In this document: positions 17,576 to 27,334 of the stretch, one piece after another | Layout of the letters: the number at the start of each line of letters is the position of its first letter | How positions within the stretch are numbered: position 1 is the stretch's first letter | Source of the DNA: Acinetobacter sp. ASP199 | GTDB taxonomy: Bacteria; Pseudomonadota; Gammaproteobacteria; Pseudomonadales; Moraxellaceae | Assembly (NCBI RefSeq): GCF_022700675.1 | Contig: NZ_CP062182.1 | Coordinates: 806,001-870,000, forward strand | DNA length: 64,000 nucleotides | Direction of reading: 5' to 3' | The notes under the pieces: generated by a model | Told to the model about the DNA's origin: nothing | Databases searched by the model: none | Seen by the model: only the letters and a program-made list of their open reading frames with translations | Program-made: the position numbers and the translations under genes

Positions 17576-20050
17576 ATGAACCTCTTCCGTCCTTTACTGA
17601 CTCAAAGTTTTAAGACTACGGGCATTTATCTGCTGATCATTGCGCTGACCTTAGCCATTAGCGCGACCACAGCACTTAAGTTTAGTAATGAGCAGATTCA
17701 GAATGCCGTGGCATTGCAAGCAGCGGAAATGCTGGCTGGAGATCTGCTACTCAGTAATAATGAGCCAATCGAAGATGCCTGGCGAGAAAAGGCTGATCAG
17801 CTGGGGCTGGAGCAATCCGAGGTCACTGTATTTGGCAGCATGGCACATACCAATGCTGAATTTGTTATGGTCAATGTTAAAGCCATTGATACTGCTTTTC
17901 CTTTACGCGGTGAGCTACGAGTCAAACCCGAAGCTAAACAGCTAAAACCGGGTGAAATCTGGCTCAGTCAGCGTGCCATGGATCTGCTGAAAGTTAAAGT
18001 AGGGGATCAGGTCAATATTGCCGATGCCTCATTCAAGATTACTGCCGTGATTGACTATGACTCTAATCAGGAGCTGGGCTTTTCCGGATTCTCGCCAACG
18101 GTCATTATCTCTCAGGCAGATGTGGCACAAACCAATGCGATTCAGGTTGGTAGCCGCATTGATTATCGCCTGCTCATGGCAGGTGATCCGGACAGTATTC
18201 AAACCTATCAAAAAGATTTTAGGAAAATTGTTAAACCGGGTGCGGAGACAGAGGCTGAAGAACAACAGTTTGAGGAGCAGAATAGTTTACGTCTGAGAAA
18301 TGCCAGTGAAAGTAATACCCGTCTGATGAAGCCGATTGCGAATCTGGATACCTTCCTGCAGCTGGCGAATATTTTGACCATCTTGCTTTGTGGCATCGCG
18401 ATTGCCTTAAGCGCACAGCGCTATGTACAGCAGAATCAGGATCATATTGCATTGATGCGCTGTATCGGTGCGACGAAACAACAAATTCTGACGGCTTATC
18501 TGGCATTACTTGGACTGGTACTGGCAATCGCGATGCTGATAGGCACCATTGTCGGCATCAGTTTAGGTTATGGTTTGCTGCAACTGATGCTACAGCTGAT
18601 TCCAAATCTTCAGCTGCAATTCTCGGCGATGGCGATGCTATCAGGTCCATTACCGATTGCGATGCTGACCAGTGCTGTGGTGCTACTCGGTTTTGTGCTG
18701 CCAAGTTTGTGGCAATTACTTAACACTGCACCGATTCGCGTTATCCGTCAGGAAGAAAAATCCGTGCATTCCATGTTGTGGATGCTGGTGAGTGGGACAC
18801 TGAGCCTGATTATTTTCAGTGTGGTGCTCACCGAGAACATCGTATTAACTGCCTGGGTGATTGGTGCGATTATTCTGCTTTGTGCTGTGCTATATCTCAC
18901 CGTATGGGGATTGCTGAAAGTCCTGCGGAATACAAAATCTCGAATTTCCGCTTATGTGCGGACACCGTATCAGACTGCATTACAGATCACTGCTTTGGCA
19001 TTAGGTCTAAGTCTTATTACGGTACTGGCTGTATTACGAACCGATCTGCTGGAACGCTGGCAACAGCAGTTGCCTGAAGGCACCCCGAACCAGTTTGTCT
19101 ATGGTTTACCACCTTTTGAGATGCCACAATTTAAGGCGCAGTTAGAACAAAATGATTGGAGCAGTACGCCGCTGTATCCAAATATTCGTGGCCGTCTGAT
19201 TGCCAAAAATGATCAGCCATTCGCTGCAGAGTTAGTCAAGAAGAGTAATACGTTACGCCGTGAACTGAACCTGACCCAGACCGATCGCTATCCACAAGAT
19301 AATGTGATTCTAACTGGCGAGGCTCAGCTCAAACAGCCAGGAGAGGTTTCGGTTGAAGCCACGACAGCGGAAGAACTGGGCATCAAGATTGGGGATAAGC
19401 TGACGTTTAGCTTACCTGAGGGACCACTGGAAGCCAAAGTGGTGAATCTGCGGAGTGTGGAATGGGAAAGCTTTAGTCCGAATTTTTTCTTTATTTTTAC
19501 TCCAAATACCATGGATGCCAATGCCGGTAGTTATCTGGGCAGTTTCTATGTACCAGAACAGGAGCGGCCAAAACTGGTTGAGCTGATTCAGCAGTTTTCT
19601 AATACGGTTTTTATCGATGTCAGTCTGATTCTGAACGAGATCAAGCGTATTGTGAATGTACTGGTGCAGATCGTGACCATTCTGGCGTTACTGGTGAGTG
19701 TGGCTGGGATACTGGTTCTAATTGCTTGTCTAAATCTGCTCATGGATGAACGCAAGCGGGAGGTGGCTTTACTTCGCTCATTTGGAAGTTCCAAACAGAA
19801 ACTGAAAACCATACTTAGTCTAGAAATTGGCTTTATTGGTCTGTGTGCAGGTGTAGTTTCCTGTCTGTTTGCGGAAGTGATTAGCGCCGTCGCTAGTTAC
19901 CGCATGGAATTACCAATTCAGCCACACTGGGAAATCTGGCTGATTCTACCGATCTTTATGACCTTACTCTGTGCGCTGATTGGCCGTTATCGACTGAGTT
20001 ATCTCAGTGAAATTCCACCACTGCAAAGTCTGCGCGAGCTGAATCAATAA
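17576..20050 (+). CDS. ybbP: ABC transporter permease YbbP (FtsX/MacB-type)
   Basis: An 824-residue inner-membrane protein, start ATG 17576 set by ggagg five bases upstream, immediately after the ybbA stop. It has an N-terminal membrane helix (IYLLIIALTLAISATTALKF), a large extracytoplasmic domain (about 40-250), then two FtsX-type groups of helices separated by a second soluble domain and ending in helices near LILPIFMTLLCALIG. This duplicated layout is that of YbbP. With YbbA it probably works on lipids or hydrophobic compounds in the envelope; the function remains poorly defined. No terminator is obvious between it and the convergent rhomboid. Confidence 0.92.
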   Translation: MNLFRPLLTQSFKTTGIYLLIIALTLAISATTALKFSNEQIQNAVALQAAEMLAGDLLLSNNEPIEDAWREKADQLGLEQSEVTVFGSMAHTNAEFVMVNVKAIDTAFPLRGELRVKPEAKQLKPGEIWLSQRAMDLLKVKVGDQVNIADASFKITAVIDYDSNQELGFSGFSPTVIISQADVAQTNAIQVGSRIDYRLLMAGDPDSIQTYQKDFRKIVKPGAETEAEEQQFEEQNSLRLRNASESNTRLMKPIANLDTFLQLANILTILLCGIAIALSAQRYVQQNQDHIALMRCIGATKQQILTAYLALLGLVLAIAMLIGTIVGISLGYGLLQLMLQLIPNLQLQFSAMAMLSGPLPIAMLTSAVVLLGFVLPSLWQLLNTAPIRVIRQEEKSVHSMLWMLVSGTLSLIIFSVVLTENIVLTAWVIGAIILLCAVLYLTVWGLLKVLRNTKSRISAYVRTPYQTALQITALALGLSLITVLAVLRTDLLERWQQQLPEGTPNQFVYGLPPFEMPQFKAQLEQNDWSSTPLYPNIRGRLIAKNDQPFAAELVKKSNTLRRELNLTQTDRYPQDNVILTGEAQLKQPGEVSVEATTAEELGIKIGDKLTFSLPEGPLEAKVVNLRSVEWESFSPNFFFIFTPNTMDANAGSYLGSFYVPEQERPKLVELIQQFSNTVFIDVSLILNEIKRIVNVLVQIVTILALLVSVAGILVLIACLNLLMDERKREVALLRSFGSSKQKLKTILSLEIGFIGLCAGVVSCLFAEVISAVASYRMELPIQPHWEIWLILPIFMTLLCALIGRYRLSYLSEIPPLQSLRELNQ

Positions 20051-20072
20051 AAAATTGAAAATGATGCGTCGG

Positions 20073-20891
20073 TTAGAGCTTTAACTGCTGGCGCATCATC
20101 TCCAGAATTTCCTGCCAGAGCGGCTTAATAGGATCAATAAGGATCAAGTTATATTGATATAACCCATAGCAGGCTGCTAAAGCAGTTATCAGTGCGATGA
20201 ATTGAATAAAACCTGCACGCTGCAGCTTCTGCCCGGCATACCACAGTGCAGCCAGCACAGCGCCCATGATCATGCCACCAATATGTGCAGCATTGTTAAT
20301 GCCGGCAATCATAAAGCCCATAAATAAGTTAATCCCCATCACCATTAGCAGGGTTTTTTTATCCAGAATAAAGCGCTGACGGGGAAGAATTGGCAGAATC
20401 GACAAGACAGTCAACGCACCGCCCAGGCCCATGACTGCACCCGATGCACCGGCACTCACGCTCGGTAAAAGTCCCGGATTGGCGACGCCGCCTTCAATTA
20501 AGGCATAACTATCCTGAATATTCACATAACCGCTGAACAGGCTGCCCATCAGTCCAGCACAGAGATAAAGACCAACAAAATACCAACGTCCAAATAGCTG
20601 TTCCGCAACGCTTCCAAAAATATACAGCGCCCACATGTTTAGCATTAAGTGAATCAGGCCAAAATGAAAAAACATGCTGCTGAATACGCGAATGGGTTCC
20701 GCCAGATAAGTCAAAGGTGCATAATCAGCACCCCAGCGAATAGCATCTTGTGTACTTGGCTGACTAGCATCTGTGCCGGTAGAAATCTGCCAGACAAATA
20801 ATCCGACATTCACTGCAATCAATACCGCAGTAAACCACCAGGTGTGGACATCCAGTTTACGGTGAATGGAAGGAGGAGCGTATTCAGACAT
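20073..20891 (-). CDS. Rhomboid-family intramembrane serine protease
   Basis: A 272-residue membrane protein from ATG 20891 (MSEYAPPSIH); the frame extends ten codons further without a better start. Catalytic pattern: HLMLNMWALYIFG, GASGAVMGLGGAL (nucleophile Ser) and NNAAHIGGMIMG (catalytic His). Loop 1 carries the usual rhomboid WGADYAPL segment, and about seven hydrophobic helices are visible. The C-terminal extra helix fits the six-plus-one topology. It is distinct in sequence from the rhomboid at 9240-9902. The gene is convergent with ybbP and divergent from mtgA. Confidence 0.93.
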   Translation of the reverse strand: MSEYAPPSIHRKLDVHTWWFTAVLIAVNVGLFVWQISTGTDASQPSTQDAIRWGADYAPLTYLAEPIRVFSSMFFHFGLIHLMLNMWALYIFGSVAEQLFGRWYFVGLYLCAGLMGSLFSGYVNIQDSYALIEGGVANPGLLPSVSAGASGAVMGLGGALTVLSILPILPRQRFILDKKTLLMVMGINLFMGFMIAGINNAAHIGGMIMGAVLAALWYAGQKLQRAGFIQFIALITALAACYGLYQYNLILIDPIKPLWQEILEMMRQQLKL

Positions 20892-20968
20892 GCTATTCTT
20901 GCGCTGTATGAGATATTTCAAATAAGCTTAACACGAAAAAATGACATCTTCAGGAGTAACCCTCTGAC

Positions 20969-21643
20969 ATGAAAGCTTTTCTGATCCGAATATTCTTGCT
21001 GCTGTTCAGTGTGGTTTTATGTATTCAACTCTGGATCTTTGCCAGCCTGGCATGGTGGCGTTTTAATCCGGTTAATACAACCATGATGATGCGGATCGAT
21101 TATTGGTCTGAGCCCTCCAAACCTATTCAGCACCAATGGCGTCCTTATGACGAGATCAGTACCAATCTGAAAAAAGCGGTGGTGACTGCGGAAGATGGAA
21201 AATTTGTGCATCATCATGGTTTTGACTGGGATGGAATTCAAACAGCTTTAAGTCGTAATAAAGAGCAGGGTAAAGTGGTTGCCGGTGGCTCTACTATTTC
21301 CCAGCAGCTGGCAAAAAATCTGTTCCTGTTCAACAAACGTTCTTTCCTGCGTAAAGGTCAGGAAGCGGTTGCCACCTGGATGATGGAACGCATGTGGTCA
21401 AAAGAGCGTATTCTTGAAGTGTATTTAAACTCGATTGAGTTTGGTCATCATATTTACGGGGTGGAAGCAGCAGCCAAACATTATTTTGGTAAAACTTCAA
21501 AAAGTCTGACCAGAGAAGAGGCCATTTTTCTGGCGGCAATTTTAACCAATCCCAAATATTTTGAAGAAAATCGCAATGCTTCTGCTTTAAACGCCCGTAA
21601 ACGTATGATTCAACGTTATATGCGCTATGCAGAATTACCCTGA
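20969..21643 (+). CDS. mtgA: Monofunctional peptidoglycan glycosyltransferase MtgA
   Basis: A 224-residue inner-membrane GT51 enzyme that polymerises lipid II into glycan strands. One N-terminal membrane helix (about 4-27) is followed by the transglycosylase domain. It has the catalytic Glu in [29 protein letters not shown], the [10 protein letters not shown] motif and [12 protein letters not shown]. No penicillin-binding transpeptidase domain follows, which separates it from class A PBPs. Single gene with a strong terminator. Confidence 0.97.
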   Translation: MKAFLIRIFLLLFSVVLCIQLWIFASLAWWRFNPVNTTMMMRIDYWSEPSKPIQHQWRPYDEISTNLKKAVVTAEDGKFVHHHGFDWDGIQTALSRNKEQGKVVAGGSTISQQLAKNLFLFNKRSFLRKGQEAVATWMMERMWSKERILEVYLNSIEFGHHIYGVEAAAKHYFGKTSKSLTREEAIFLAAILTNPKYFEENRNASALNARKRMIQRYMRYAELP

Positions 21644-21673
21644 CAGTAAAGATTCGTTATAAAAAAATGCCAT

Positions 21674-21700
21674 AAAGCCCGAGAATTCGGGCTTTTTTTT
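21674..21700 (+). terminator. Intrinsic terminator of mtgA
   Basis: Perfect stem aagcccga / tcgggctt with a four-base loop, followed by eight Ts, about 30 bases after the stop. Confidence 0.88.
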
Positions 21701-21770
21701 ATGAAACTGTCATAAATTTGAAGCATACTGATACTATTGACTAAGGCTTTAAAACGATTAAAGGTTCAAT

Positions 21771-23852
21771 ATGAATACGGCAGCTAACAGCCCTTCGGTA
21801 CAAACTGAATATACCTATAATGACCGGTACATTAACCGGGAATTGTCTATTCTGGACTTTCATTTGCGTGTCCTGGAGCAGGCTGTCGATCCTTTACATC
21901 CATTGCTTGAACGCATGAACTTTCTGCTGATTTTCTCACGTAACCTGGATGAGTTCTTTGAGATTCGTGTCGCTGGTGTCATGGAACAGCTGGATCTCGG
22001 CAATGAAAGCCGCAGTCCGGATGGTCTCACGCCAAAGCAGGTGCTGGATCAAATTTCCAAAACTGCGCATGCTGCCATTGAACGTCAGTACCGCATTTTG
22101 AATGAAGAAATTCTGCCTAAACTGCGTGAAGAAGATATCTGTTTCCTGCGCCGCGGTGAACTGACTCCGGCACAGTCGCAGTGGATAAAAAAATATTTCC
22201 AGGAACAGGTGGCACCCGTCTTAACTCCAATCAGTCTGGATCCAGCCCATCCATTCCCGCGTTTGGTGAATAAATCGCTGAACTTTATTGTAACGCTGGA
22301 AGGGAAGGATGCCTTTGGTCGTCAGATCGACTTGGCAGTTGTTCCTGCACCGCGTTCACTGCCACGTGTAGTACGTTTGCCGGATGAATTGACTGGAGGA
22401 AAAGAACATCATGTGATGCTTTCCGCCATTATTCATGAGCATGTCTCTGACCTGTTCCCGGGTATGACTGCAACAGGTTGCTATCAGTTCCGTGTAACCC
22501 GTAATGCCGATCTGGCTTTAAACGAAGATGTTGAAGATCTGGCGATTGCTTTAAAAGGCGAATTAAACTCGCGTCGTTTTGGTCGTGCGGTACGTCTGGA
22601 AGTCACCGAAAACTGTCCAGAACATATTTATGAATACCTGCTGGATGAATTTGATCTAGAAGAAGAGCAACTGTATAAAGTTGCCGGACCGGTAAACCTG
22701 GCACGTTTGCTGTCGAATTTTAAACGTCCACATTTACGTTATGATTCACATACGCCAATCGTACCGAAAGTACTGAAGAAATCAGAAAATATCTTCAGTG
22801 CGATGCAGAAACAGGACATTCTGCTGCATCATCCTTTTGAATCTTTCTCGCCCGTGATTTCATTACTACGTGAGGCTGCGCGTGATCCACAAGTCCTGGC
22901 TATCAAGCAGACCTTATACCGTAGTGGAGCGGACTCTGAAATTGTTCAGGTACTGGCTGAAGCAGCACGCAATGGCAAGGAAGTGACTGCGGTCATCGAA
23001 CTGCGTGCGCGTTTTGATGAAGAGTCCAATATCGCCGTAGCCAATGTCCTGCAAGAAGCGGGGGCTGTAGTTGTCTATGGCATTGTTGGCTATAAGACCC
23101 ATGCCAAGATGATTCTGGTGGTACGCCGTGAAAATAACAAGCTGGTGCGCTATGTACACTTGGGTACCGGGAACTATCACGCGGGTAATGCACGTATCTA
23201 TACCGATTATGGACTGTTAACCACAGACAAAGAACTGTGTGAAGATGTACACCGTATCTTCCAGGAACTCACCGGTATGGGAAAAATGGCCAAGCTGAAA
23301 AAGCTGTTACATGCACCATTTACACTACATACCCAGCTGGTGAGTTACATCGACAATGAAATTGCCAATGCCAAAGCAGGCAAAAAGGCTCAGATCATTG
23401 TTAAAGTAAATGCGCTGACAGAACTACAGCTCATTAATAAATTGTATGAAGCATCGCAAGCAGGCGTGCAGATTGACCTGATTATCCGTTCGATTTGCTG
23501 TTTACGTCCTGGTCTGCCGGGCTTGTCGGAAAATATCCGTGTTCGTTCCATCGTCGGACGTTTCCTGGAACATACTCGTGTGTATTATTTTAGCAATAAT
23601 GGTAATTCCCGTATTTATTGCTCAAGCGCAGACTGGATGGACCGTAACCTGTTTAATCGTGTTGAAGCCTGTTTCCCGATTGAAGATGAAGCCTTGAAGA
23701 AACGCATCTATCAGCAAGGCTTATTGAACTATCTCAAAGATAATCAGCAAGCCTGGTTGCTACAGAGTGACGGTACCTGGGTCCGTGCACAACCTGCACA
23801 AGGTGAACAGCCGCATAATGCACAGCGTGTGTTACTGGAAACCTTTAAATAA
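21771..23852 (+). CDS. ppk: Polyphosphate kinase 1
   Basis: A 693-residue enzyme making inorganic polyphosphate from ATP, at the membrane or in the cytosol. All PPK1 parts are present: N-domain ([16 protein letters not shown]), H-domain, and C1/C2 phospholipase-D-like catalytic domains. Conserved segments include [41 protein letters not shown] (the His that is phosphorylated lies in KTHAK) and [21 protein letters not shown]. Length is normal. No exopolyphosphatase gene is adjacent. It ends in an intrinsic terminator. Confidence 0.98.
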   Translation: MNTAANSPSVQTEYTYNDRYINRELSILDFHLRVLEQAVDPLHPLLERMNFLLIFSRNLDEFFEIRVAGVMEQLDLGNESRSPDGLTPKQVLDQISKTAHAAIERQYRILNEEILPKLREEDICFLRRGELTPAQSQWIKKYFQEQVAPVLTPISLDPAHPFPRLVNKSLNFIVTLEGKDAFGRQIDLAVVPAPRSLPRVVRLPDELTGGKEHHVMLSAIIHEHVSDLFPGMTATGCYQFRVTRNADLALNEDVEDLAIALKGELNSRRFGRAVRLEVTENCPEHIYEYLLDEFDLEEEQLYKVAGPVNLARLLSNFKRPHLRYDSHTPIVPKVLKKSENIFSAMQKQDILLHHPFESFSPVISLLREAARDPQVLAIKQTLYRSGADSEIVQVLAEAARNGKEVTAVIELRARFDEESNIAVANVLQEAGAVVVYGIVGYKTHAKMILVVRRENNKLVRYVHLGTGNYHAGNARIYTDYGLLTTDKELCEDVHRIFQELTGMGKMAKLKKLLHAPFTLHTQLVSYIDNEIANAKAGKKAQIIVKVNALTELQLINKLYEASQAGVQIDLIIRSICCLRPGLPGLSENIRVRSIVGRFLEHTRVYYFSNNGNSRIYCSSADWMDRNLFNRVEACFPIEDEALKKRIYQQGLLNYLKDNQQAWLLQSDGTWVRAQPAQGEQPHNAQRVLLETFK

Positions 23853-23872
23853 GACTAATCTTTTAAAAAGAG

Positions 23873-23903
23873 ACTGAATTTTCAGTCTCTTTTTATATAA
23901 ATA
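23873..23903 (+). terminator. Intrinsic terminator of ppk
   Basis: Stem aaaaagagactga / tcagtctcttttt with a short A/T loop and a T tract, 20 bases after the stop. Confidence 0.85.
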
Positions 23904-23921
23904 TACTGTTTCTAAAAATAA

Positions 23922-23949
23922 AAAAAGGAGCCAGCAAGGGCTCCTTTTA
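23922..23949 (-). terminator. Intrinsic terminator of the rubA-oxyR operon
   Basis: Stem aaaaggagcc / ggctcctttt, with an A tract on the plus strand that becomes a T tract on the minus strand, 15 bases beyond the oxyR stop. Confidence 0.82.
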
Positions 23950-23963
23950 ACGTCAGCATATAA

Positions 23964-24863
23964 TTATTGCTGAGCGATCTTTTGCAGAATTGGTAGCAGT
24001 ACATCAAATTCGCTTTGTAGCGGTGTACTCTTACGTGTCACCAAAGCCAAGGTGCGGCTTGGTGCAGCAGCAATATTTTTCACCTGAAGTTCAGGGTTGG
24101 CTTTAATCATGTTGGTATGAAGTGCAATTTCAGGCAACAGGGTAAAACCAAGATTGGAAGACACCATCTCGATCAGCGTTGGCAATGAGCTTGCTTTCAG
24201 GCGATGATCATTCTTACGCTCACCAATTGGACAAGCACTTAAAGCATGATCACGTAGACAGTGGCCTTCTTCAAGTAACATTAAACGAGAAAGATCCAGA
24301 TCTTCTAAGGAAGTGGCCTGAGCTGCATTCTGATCTGACTTGTGGTGAACCACATATAGATCTTCTTTCACAATTTCAGCAACTTTCAGGCTGCGTGTAT
24401 CAAAAGGCAGGGCCAGTACAACCATATCCAGGTTGCCATGTTCCAGCTTTTCAACAATCTTTTCACTTTGCGCTTCGTGCAGATGCAGCTGAATTTTCGG
24501 CAACTGTTTATGCACTTCATCAAGAAGTTGCGACAGAATGAAAGGGGCAATGGTCGGAATCACACCTAAATGCAGATCACCTGTCAAAGGTTCACTCATC
24601 TCACGACTTAAACGCATTAAGTCCTGAGCATCAGCCAGTAGAACACGAGCGCGTGCAACCACTTGCTCTCCAAGTGGAGTCAAGCGTACATTCTGGCGAT
24701 CACGTTCAACAAGAACGCCACCGAGTAAACGCTCCAACTCCATGATCCCGCCAGACAGGGTGGACTGGGTCACAAATGAACGGCGAGCAGCTTCTGTAAA
24801 ATGCAGCGTCTCAGACAGTGTTACGAGGTATGACAGCTGTCTTAGGGATGGTAATGCAGCCAT
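23964..24863 (-). CDS. oxyR: Peroxide-sensing LysR-type regulator OxyR
   Basis: A 299-residue transcription factor that activates peroxide defence genes when oxidised. An N-terminal winged helix-turn-helix (about 5-62, LHFTEAARRSFVTQSTLSGGI) is followed by a periplasmic-binding-like sensor domain. The redox pair is Cys202 (GHCLRDH) and Cys211 (LSACPIGE), nine residues apart as Cys199/Cys208 of E. coli OxyR, with the adjacent RDHAL motif. It is the last gene of a minus-strand run with rubA, rubB and the esterase gene, starting 12 bases after the esterase stop, so it is probably co-transcribed. The same order is known from A. baylyi. Confidence 0.96.
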   Translation of the reverse strand: MAALPSLRQLSYLVTLSETLHFTEAARRSFVTQSTLSGGIMELERLLGGVLVERDRQNVRLTPLGEQVVARARVLLADAQDLMRLSREMSEPLTGDLHLGVIPTIAPFILSQLLDEVHKQLPKIQLHLHEAQSEKIVEKLEHGNLDMVVLALPFDTRSLKVAEIVKEDLYVVHHKSDQNAAQATSLEDLDLSRLMLLEEGHCLRDHALSACPIGERKNDHRLKASSLPTLIEMVSSNLGFTLLPEIALHTNMIKANPELQVKNIAAAPSRTLALVTRKSTPLQSEFDVLLPILQKIAQQ

Positions 24864-24875
24864 AGTGTCCTAATT

Positions 24876-25820
24876 TTATGATTTAAAATGATCAGCAAAT
24901 AATTCGCTAAGATATGGAATAAAATGCGGTGGGATATCATGCCCCATTCCATCAATTAATTCAAATTTAGCACCAGATATTGCTTTCGCAACAGCCTTAC
25001 CATGGCCGGGTGGGAGCAAGCGATCTTGAGAACCATGAACTACCAGCGTCTCTTGTCGGATTTGCTTATCCAGTTGCAGCAACGAGCCCGTACATAATAT
25101 TGCTAAAAACTGTTGAAGTACACCCGCTGGGTAATAACTTCGATTATATAATTTACGGGCGGTCTGCATTGCCTCAAGCTGATTGATATAACCAGGCGAG
25201 CCAATGATGTTAAACAATTTCAAACTATGGTCAATTATACCATTTTCATCCTGCGAAGCAGGTTTGCCAATCAGACTAAAGAGCTGTTTTGGAAAGGGTG
25301 GAGGTAACAGGCGCTGATTGTTGCTGGTAAATAACAGGCCCAGTTTTTTTACTTTTTCAGGGTAACGTGCTGCCAGGATCTGGGCAATCATACCGCCCAT
25401 AGAAGCACCAAGCACATAAACCTCGTCCAGCTCCATTTTATCAATCAGCAGGCTGACATCCTCGGCCATATCATACAGGGTATAAGGGGCACCCTGATTG
25501 CCTAGGCCTAGCATAAAGCGACTCATCAGTTTAACGGTGTTCAGTCGTGGACCTTTATGATGGACTTTGGAAGATAGACCGATATCGCGGTTATCAAAAC
25601 GAATGACCCGGAAACCTTGGTCGATAAATGATTTACAGAAAAAGTCTGGCCAATACAGCATCTGTGCACCCAGACCCATAATCAGCAATAAGGTCGGGCG
25701 ATTCTCCTGACCACCTACCTCTATATGCAACTCAATACCATTACCAAGATCAACCTTGGTTTCATGCATAAAGGCAGTATATGGCGATGGTAATAGACTC
25801 GATTGCACATGACTATTCAT
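24876..25820 (-). CDS. estB: Alpha/beta-hydrolase, EstB-like esterase of the rub operon
   Basis: A 314-residue cytosolic alpha/beta-hydrolase. Nucleophile elbow GASMGGM, oxyanion region LLIMGLGAQM, acid in VHGSQDRLLPP and His in DGMGHDIPPHF are in canonical order. The start ATG 25820 (MNSHVQSSL) has a GGGA-type Shine-Dalgarno; longer starts exist. The name follows from position: in A. baylyi the esterase gene estB lies between rubB and oxyR. Substrate unknown; similar proteins include RdmC-like methylesterases. It lies 56 bases after rubB and 12 bases before oxyR. Confidence 0.88.
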   Translation of the reverse strand: MNSHVQSSLLPSPYTAFMHETKVDLGNGIELHIEVGGQENRPTLLLIMGLGAQMLYWPDFFCKSFIDQGFRVIRFDNRDIGLSSKVHHKGPRLNTVKLMSRFMLGLGNQGAPYTLYDMAEDVSLLIDKMELDEVYVLGASMGGMIAQILAARYPEKVKKLGLLFTSNNQRLLPPPFPKQLFSLIGKPASQDENGIIDHSLKLFNIIGSPGYINQLEAMQTARKLYNRSYYPAGVLQQFLAILCTGSLLQLDKQIRQETLVVHGSQDRLLPPGHGKAVAKAISGAKFELIDGMGHDIPPHFIPYLSELFADHFKS

Positions 25821-25876
25821 GTTAAGTTCCCTATAAAAGGACATTCTGTACAAAGAATGTCCTTTGTATTTAAACC

Positions 25877-27055
25877 TTAAACTGATGCAGGAATCAAGTC
25901 AGGAACCTGCTTAGTCAATGTAAGACGTTGTTTCCCTGCACTAGCACCTAATAGCACAAAGCCGCGCAGGGTACCTTCAGCATCTGTGGCTTTGGCAATC
26001 ATGCCATCCTCAAACTCTTCAGTATCCCAGGTCACCTCAACATTAGCGGGTGCAGGTAGTACAGTCAGGGGGATAGCAGGTGTTTTTACCGCAACAGGCA
26101 TGGCTGGATAATGTACTGCAGTGGTTTCACCATTCAAGGTTTTAGCCAGCGCGCGTGCTTGCTGCATGATCGGCATGACATAGGGCAATAAAGTACCATT
26201 CACTTCAGCGCAGTCACCGACAGCGAAAATATCCGCCAGATTGGTTTCGAGCTGGCTATTGGTCAAAATACCGCGACCGATCTGTACCCCCGATTCTTTG
26301 GCTACAGATGCATTGGGTTGCAAACCTACTGCAGACAGAACCACATCTGCAACGACTGACTGACCATTGGCTAAAGTCACCAGATAGTCACCATTTTCAA
26401 CTTTTGAAACTTTCTCTACAGTGGTGCCTAATACAAAGTTGATGCCAGTTTCTTCCAGATTTTGCTGGAAAACATCTGCAACATGTGAAGGAAGTAAACG
26501 TGCTAAAGGCTGAGGTGCCAAGTCAATCACAGTCACCTGATGATCCGTGTGCTGAAGGTCATTGGCAAATTCACAGCCAATCAAACCGGCACCTAAAATT
26601 ACCACGCGCTTATCTTCACGTTTGTCCAGGCTGGCACGGAAAGCTTTATAATCAGTCAGGTTATTCACCACATGAATGTCATCACTGCCATCACCGGCAA
26701 TTGCCAGACGAATTGGCTGTGCACCCACAGCAAGAACCAGTTTTGAATATACCTGTTTTTGCTCAGACTGATCTTTTACGAGCGTCAGTTCATGTGCAGC
26801 AGCATCAATGGCTTTAACCCAGGTATGTGTTTCAATACGCATATTTAACTGAGCTGCCATTTTTGCAGCATCGCCCAAGGCAATATTGTCAGGTGCTTTT
26901 TTGCCCACTAAAGCATTGGAAAGTGTCGGTTTAGCGTAGTTGGTTGCATCATCGGCACAAATCATGACGAGTTCATGGTCTGGATTAAGCTTGCGAAATT
27001 CGCGTGCGACAGCATAGCCTGCCATACCTGAACCAATGATGACGATAGGATGCAT
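25877..27055 (-). CDS. rubB: Rubredoxin-NAD(+) reductase RubB
   Basis: A 392-residue FAD flavoprotein that passes electrons from NADH to rubredoxin, which feeds alkane 1-monooxygenase. N-terminal FAD site IIGSGMAGYAVAREF, second NAD(P)H-binding site VVILGAGLIGCEFANDL, and the late FAD-contact motif IFAVGDCAEVNG are all visible. A C-terminal domain of about 60 residues follows, as in Acinetobacter and Pseudomonas rubredoxin reductases. Start ATG 27055 is preceded by GGAG. It is the second gene after rubA; a weak terminator-like stem separates them. No alkane hydroxylase gene is in this window. Confidence 0.96.
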   Translation of the reverse strand: MHPIVIIGSGMAGYAVAREFRKLNPDHELVMICADDATNYAKPTLSNALVGKKAPDNIALGDAAKMAAQLNMRIETHTWVKAIDAAAHELTLVKDQSEQKQVYSKLVLAVGAQPIRLAIAGDGSDDIHVVNNLTDYKAFRASLDKREDKRVVILGAGLIGCEFANDLQHTDHQVTVIDLAPQPLARLLPSHVADVFQQNLEETGINFVLGTTVEKVSKVENGDYLVTLANGQSVVADVVLSAVGLQPNASVAKESGVQIGRGILTNSQLETNLADIFAVGDCAEVNGTLLPYVMPIMQQARALAKTLNGETTAVHYPAMPVAVKTPAIPLTVLPAPANVEVTWDTEEFEDGMIAKATDAEGTLRGFVLLGASAGKQRLTLTKQVPDLIPASV

Positions 27056-27094
27056 ATTTAACTCCATGCTTTTTTATAGATTGTAAAAGGGCAT

Positions 27095-27119
27095 AAAAAA
27101 AGACCACTCAATATGGCCT
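27095..27119 (-). terminator. Weak terminator/attenuator-like stem between rubA and rubB
   Basis: On the minus strand aggcca pairs with tggtct (one G·U pair) around a 7-base loop and is followed by seven Ts. It lies 15 bases beyond the rubA stop and 40 bases before rubB. Partial termination would give more rubredoxin than reductase. Confidence 0.45.
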
Positions 27120-27133
27120 TTGTCTGGGCGAAA

Positions 27134-27298
27134 TCAGATTTCGATCATTTCAAAATCGACTTTAGAAACGCCACAGTCTGGGCAAGTCCAGTCATCTGGA
27201 ATATCTTCCCACTTGGTGCCAGGTACGATACCGTCCTGAGGCCAACCTTCCGCTTCGTCGTAAATCCATCCACAAACGATGCATTGATATTTTTTCAT
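27134..27298 (-). CDS. rubA: Rubredoxin RubA
   Basis: A 54-residue one-iron electron carrier between rubredoxin reductase and alkane monooxygenase. The four iron ligands are Cys6 and Cys9 ([11 protein letters not shown]) and Cys39 and Cys42 (TCPDCGVSK), with the usual aromatic core residues (Tyr13, Trp30, Trp37). Start ATG 27298 has a strong Shine-Dalgarno, ggagag. Upstream frame extensions are not needed, since this is the exact family length. First gene of the rubA-rubB-estB-oxyR operon. Its leader contains two competing hairpins, one of which covers the Shine-Dalgarno. Confidence 0.97.
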   Translation of the reverse strand: MKKYQCIVCGWIYDEAEGWPQDGIVPGTKWEDIPDDWTCPDCGVSKVDFEMIEI

Positions 27299-27304
27299 GT
27301 AACT

Positions 27305-27334
27305 CTCCAAAACCAGCGAATATTGGAGCTGGTT
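27305..27334 (-). promoter_or_regulatory. Competing hairpins over the rubA ribosome-binding site
   Basis: Hairpin A pairs 27311-27317 with 27328-27334 (aaccagc / gctggtt, perfect). Hairpin B pairs 27305-27310 with 27323-27328 (ctccaa / ttggag) and would bury the GGAG of the rubA Shine-Dalgarno. The arms interleave with no linker bases, so the two are unlikely to form together. This may be a translational switch; no known riboswitch class is recognised. Confidence 0.4.

Noticed and set aside
18029..19812. Open frames within ybbP in other frames and on the other strand
   Set aside because: They overlap an intact membrane permease with clear helices and show no recognisable protein features.
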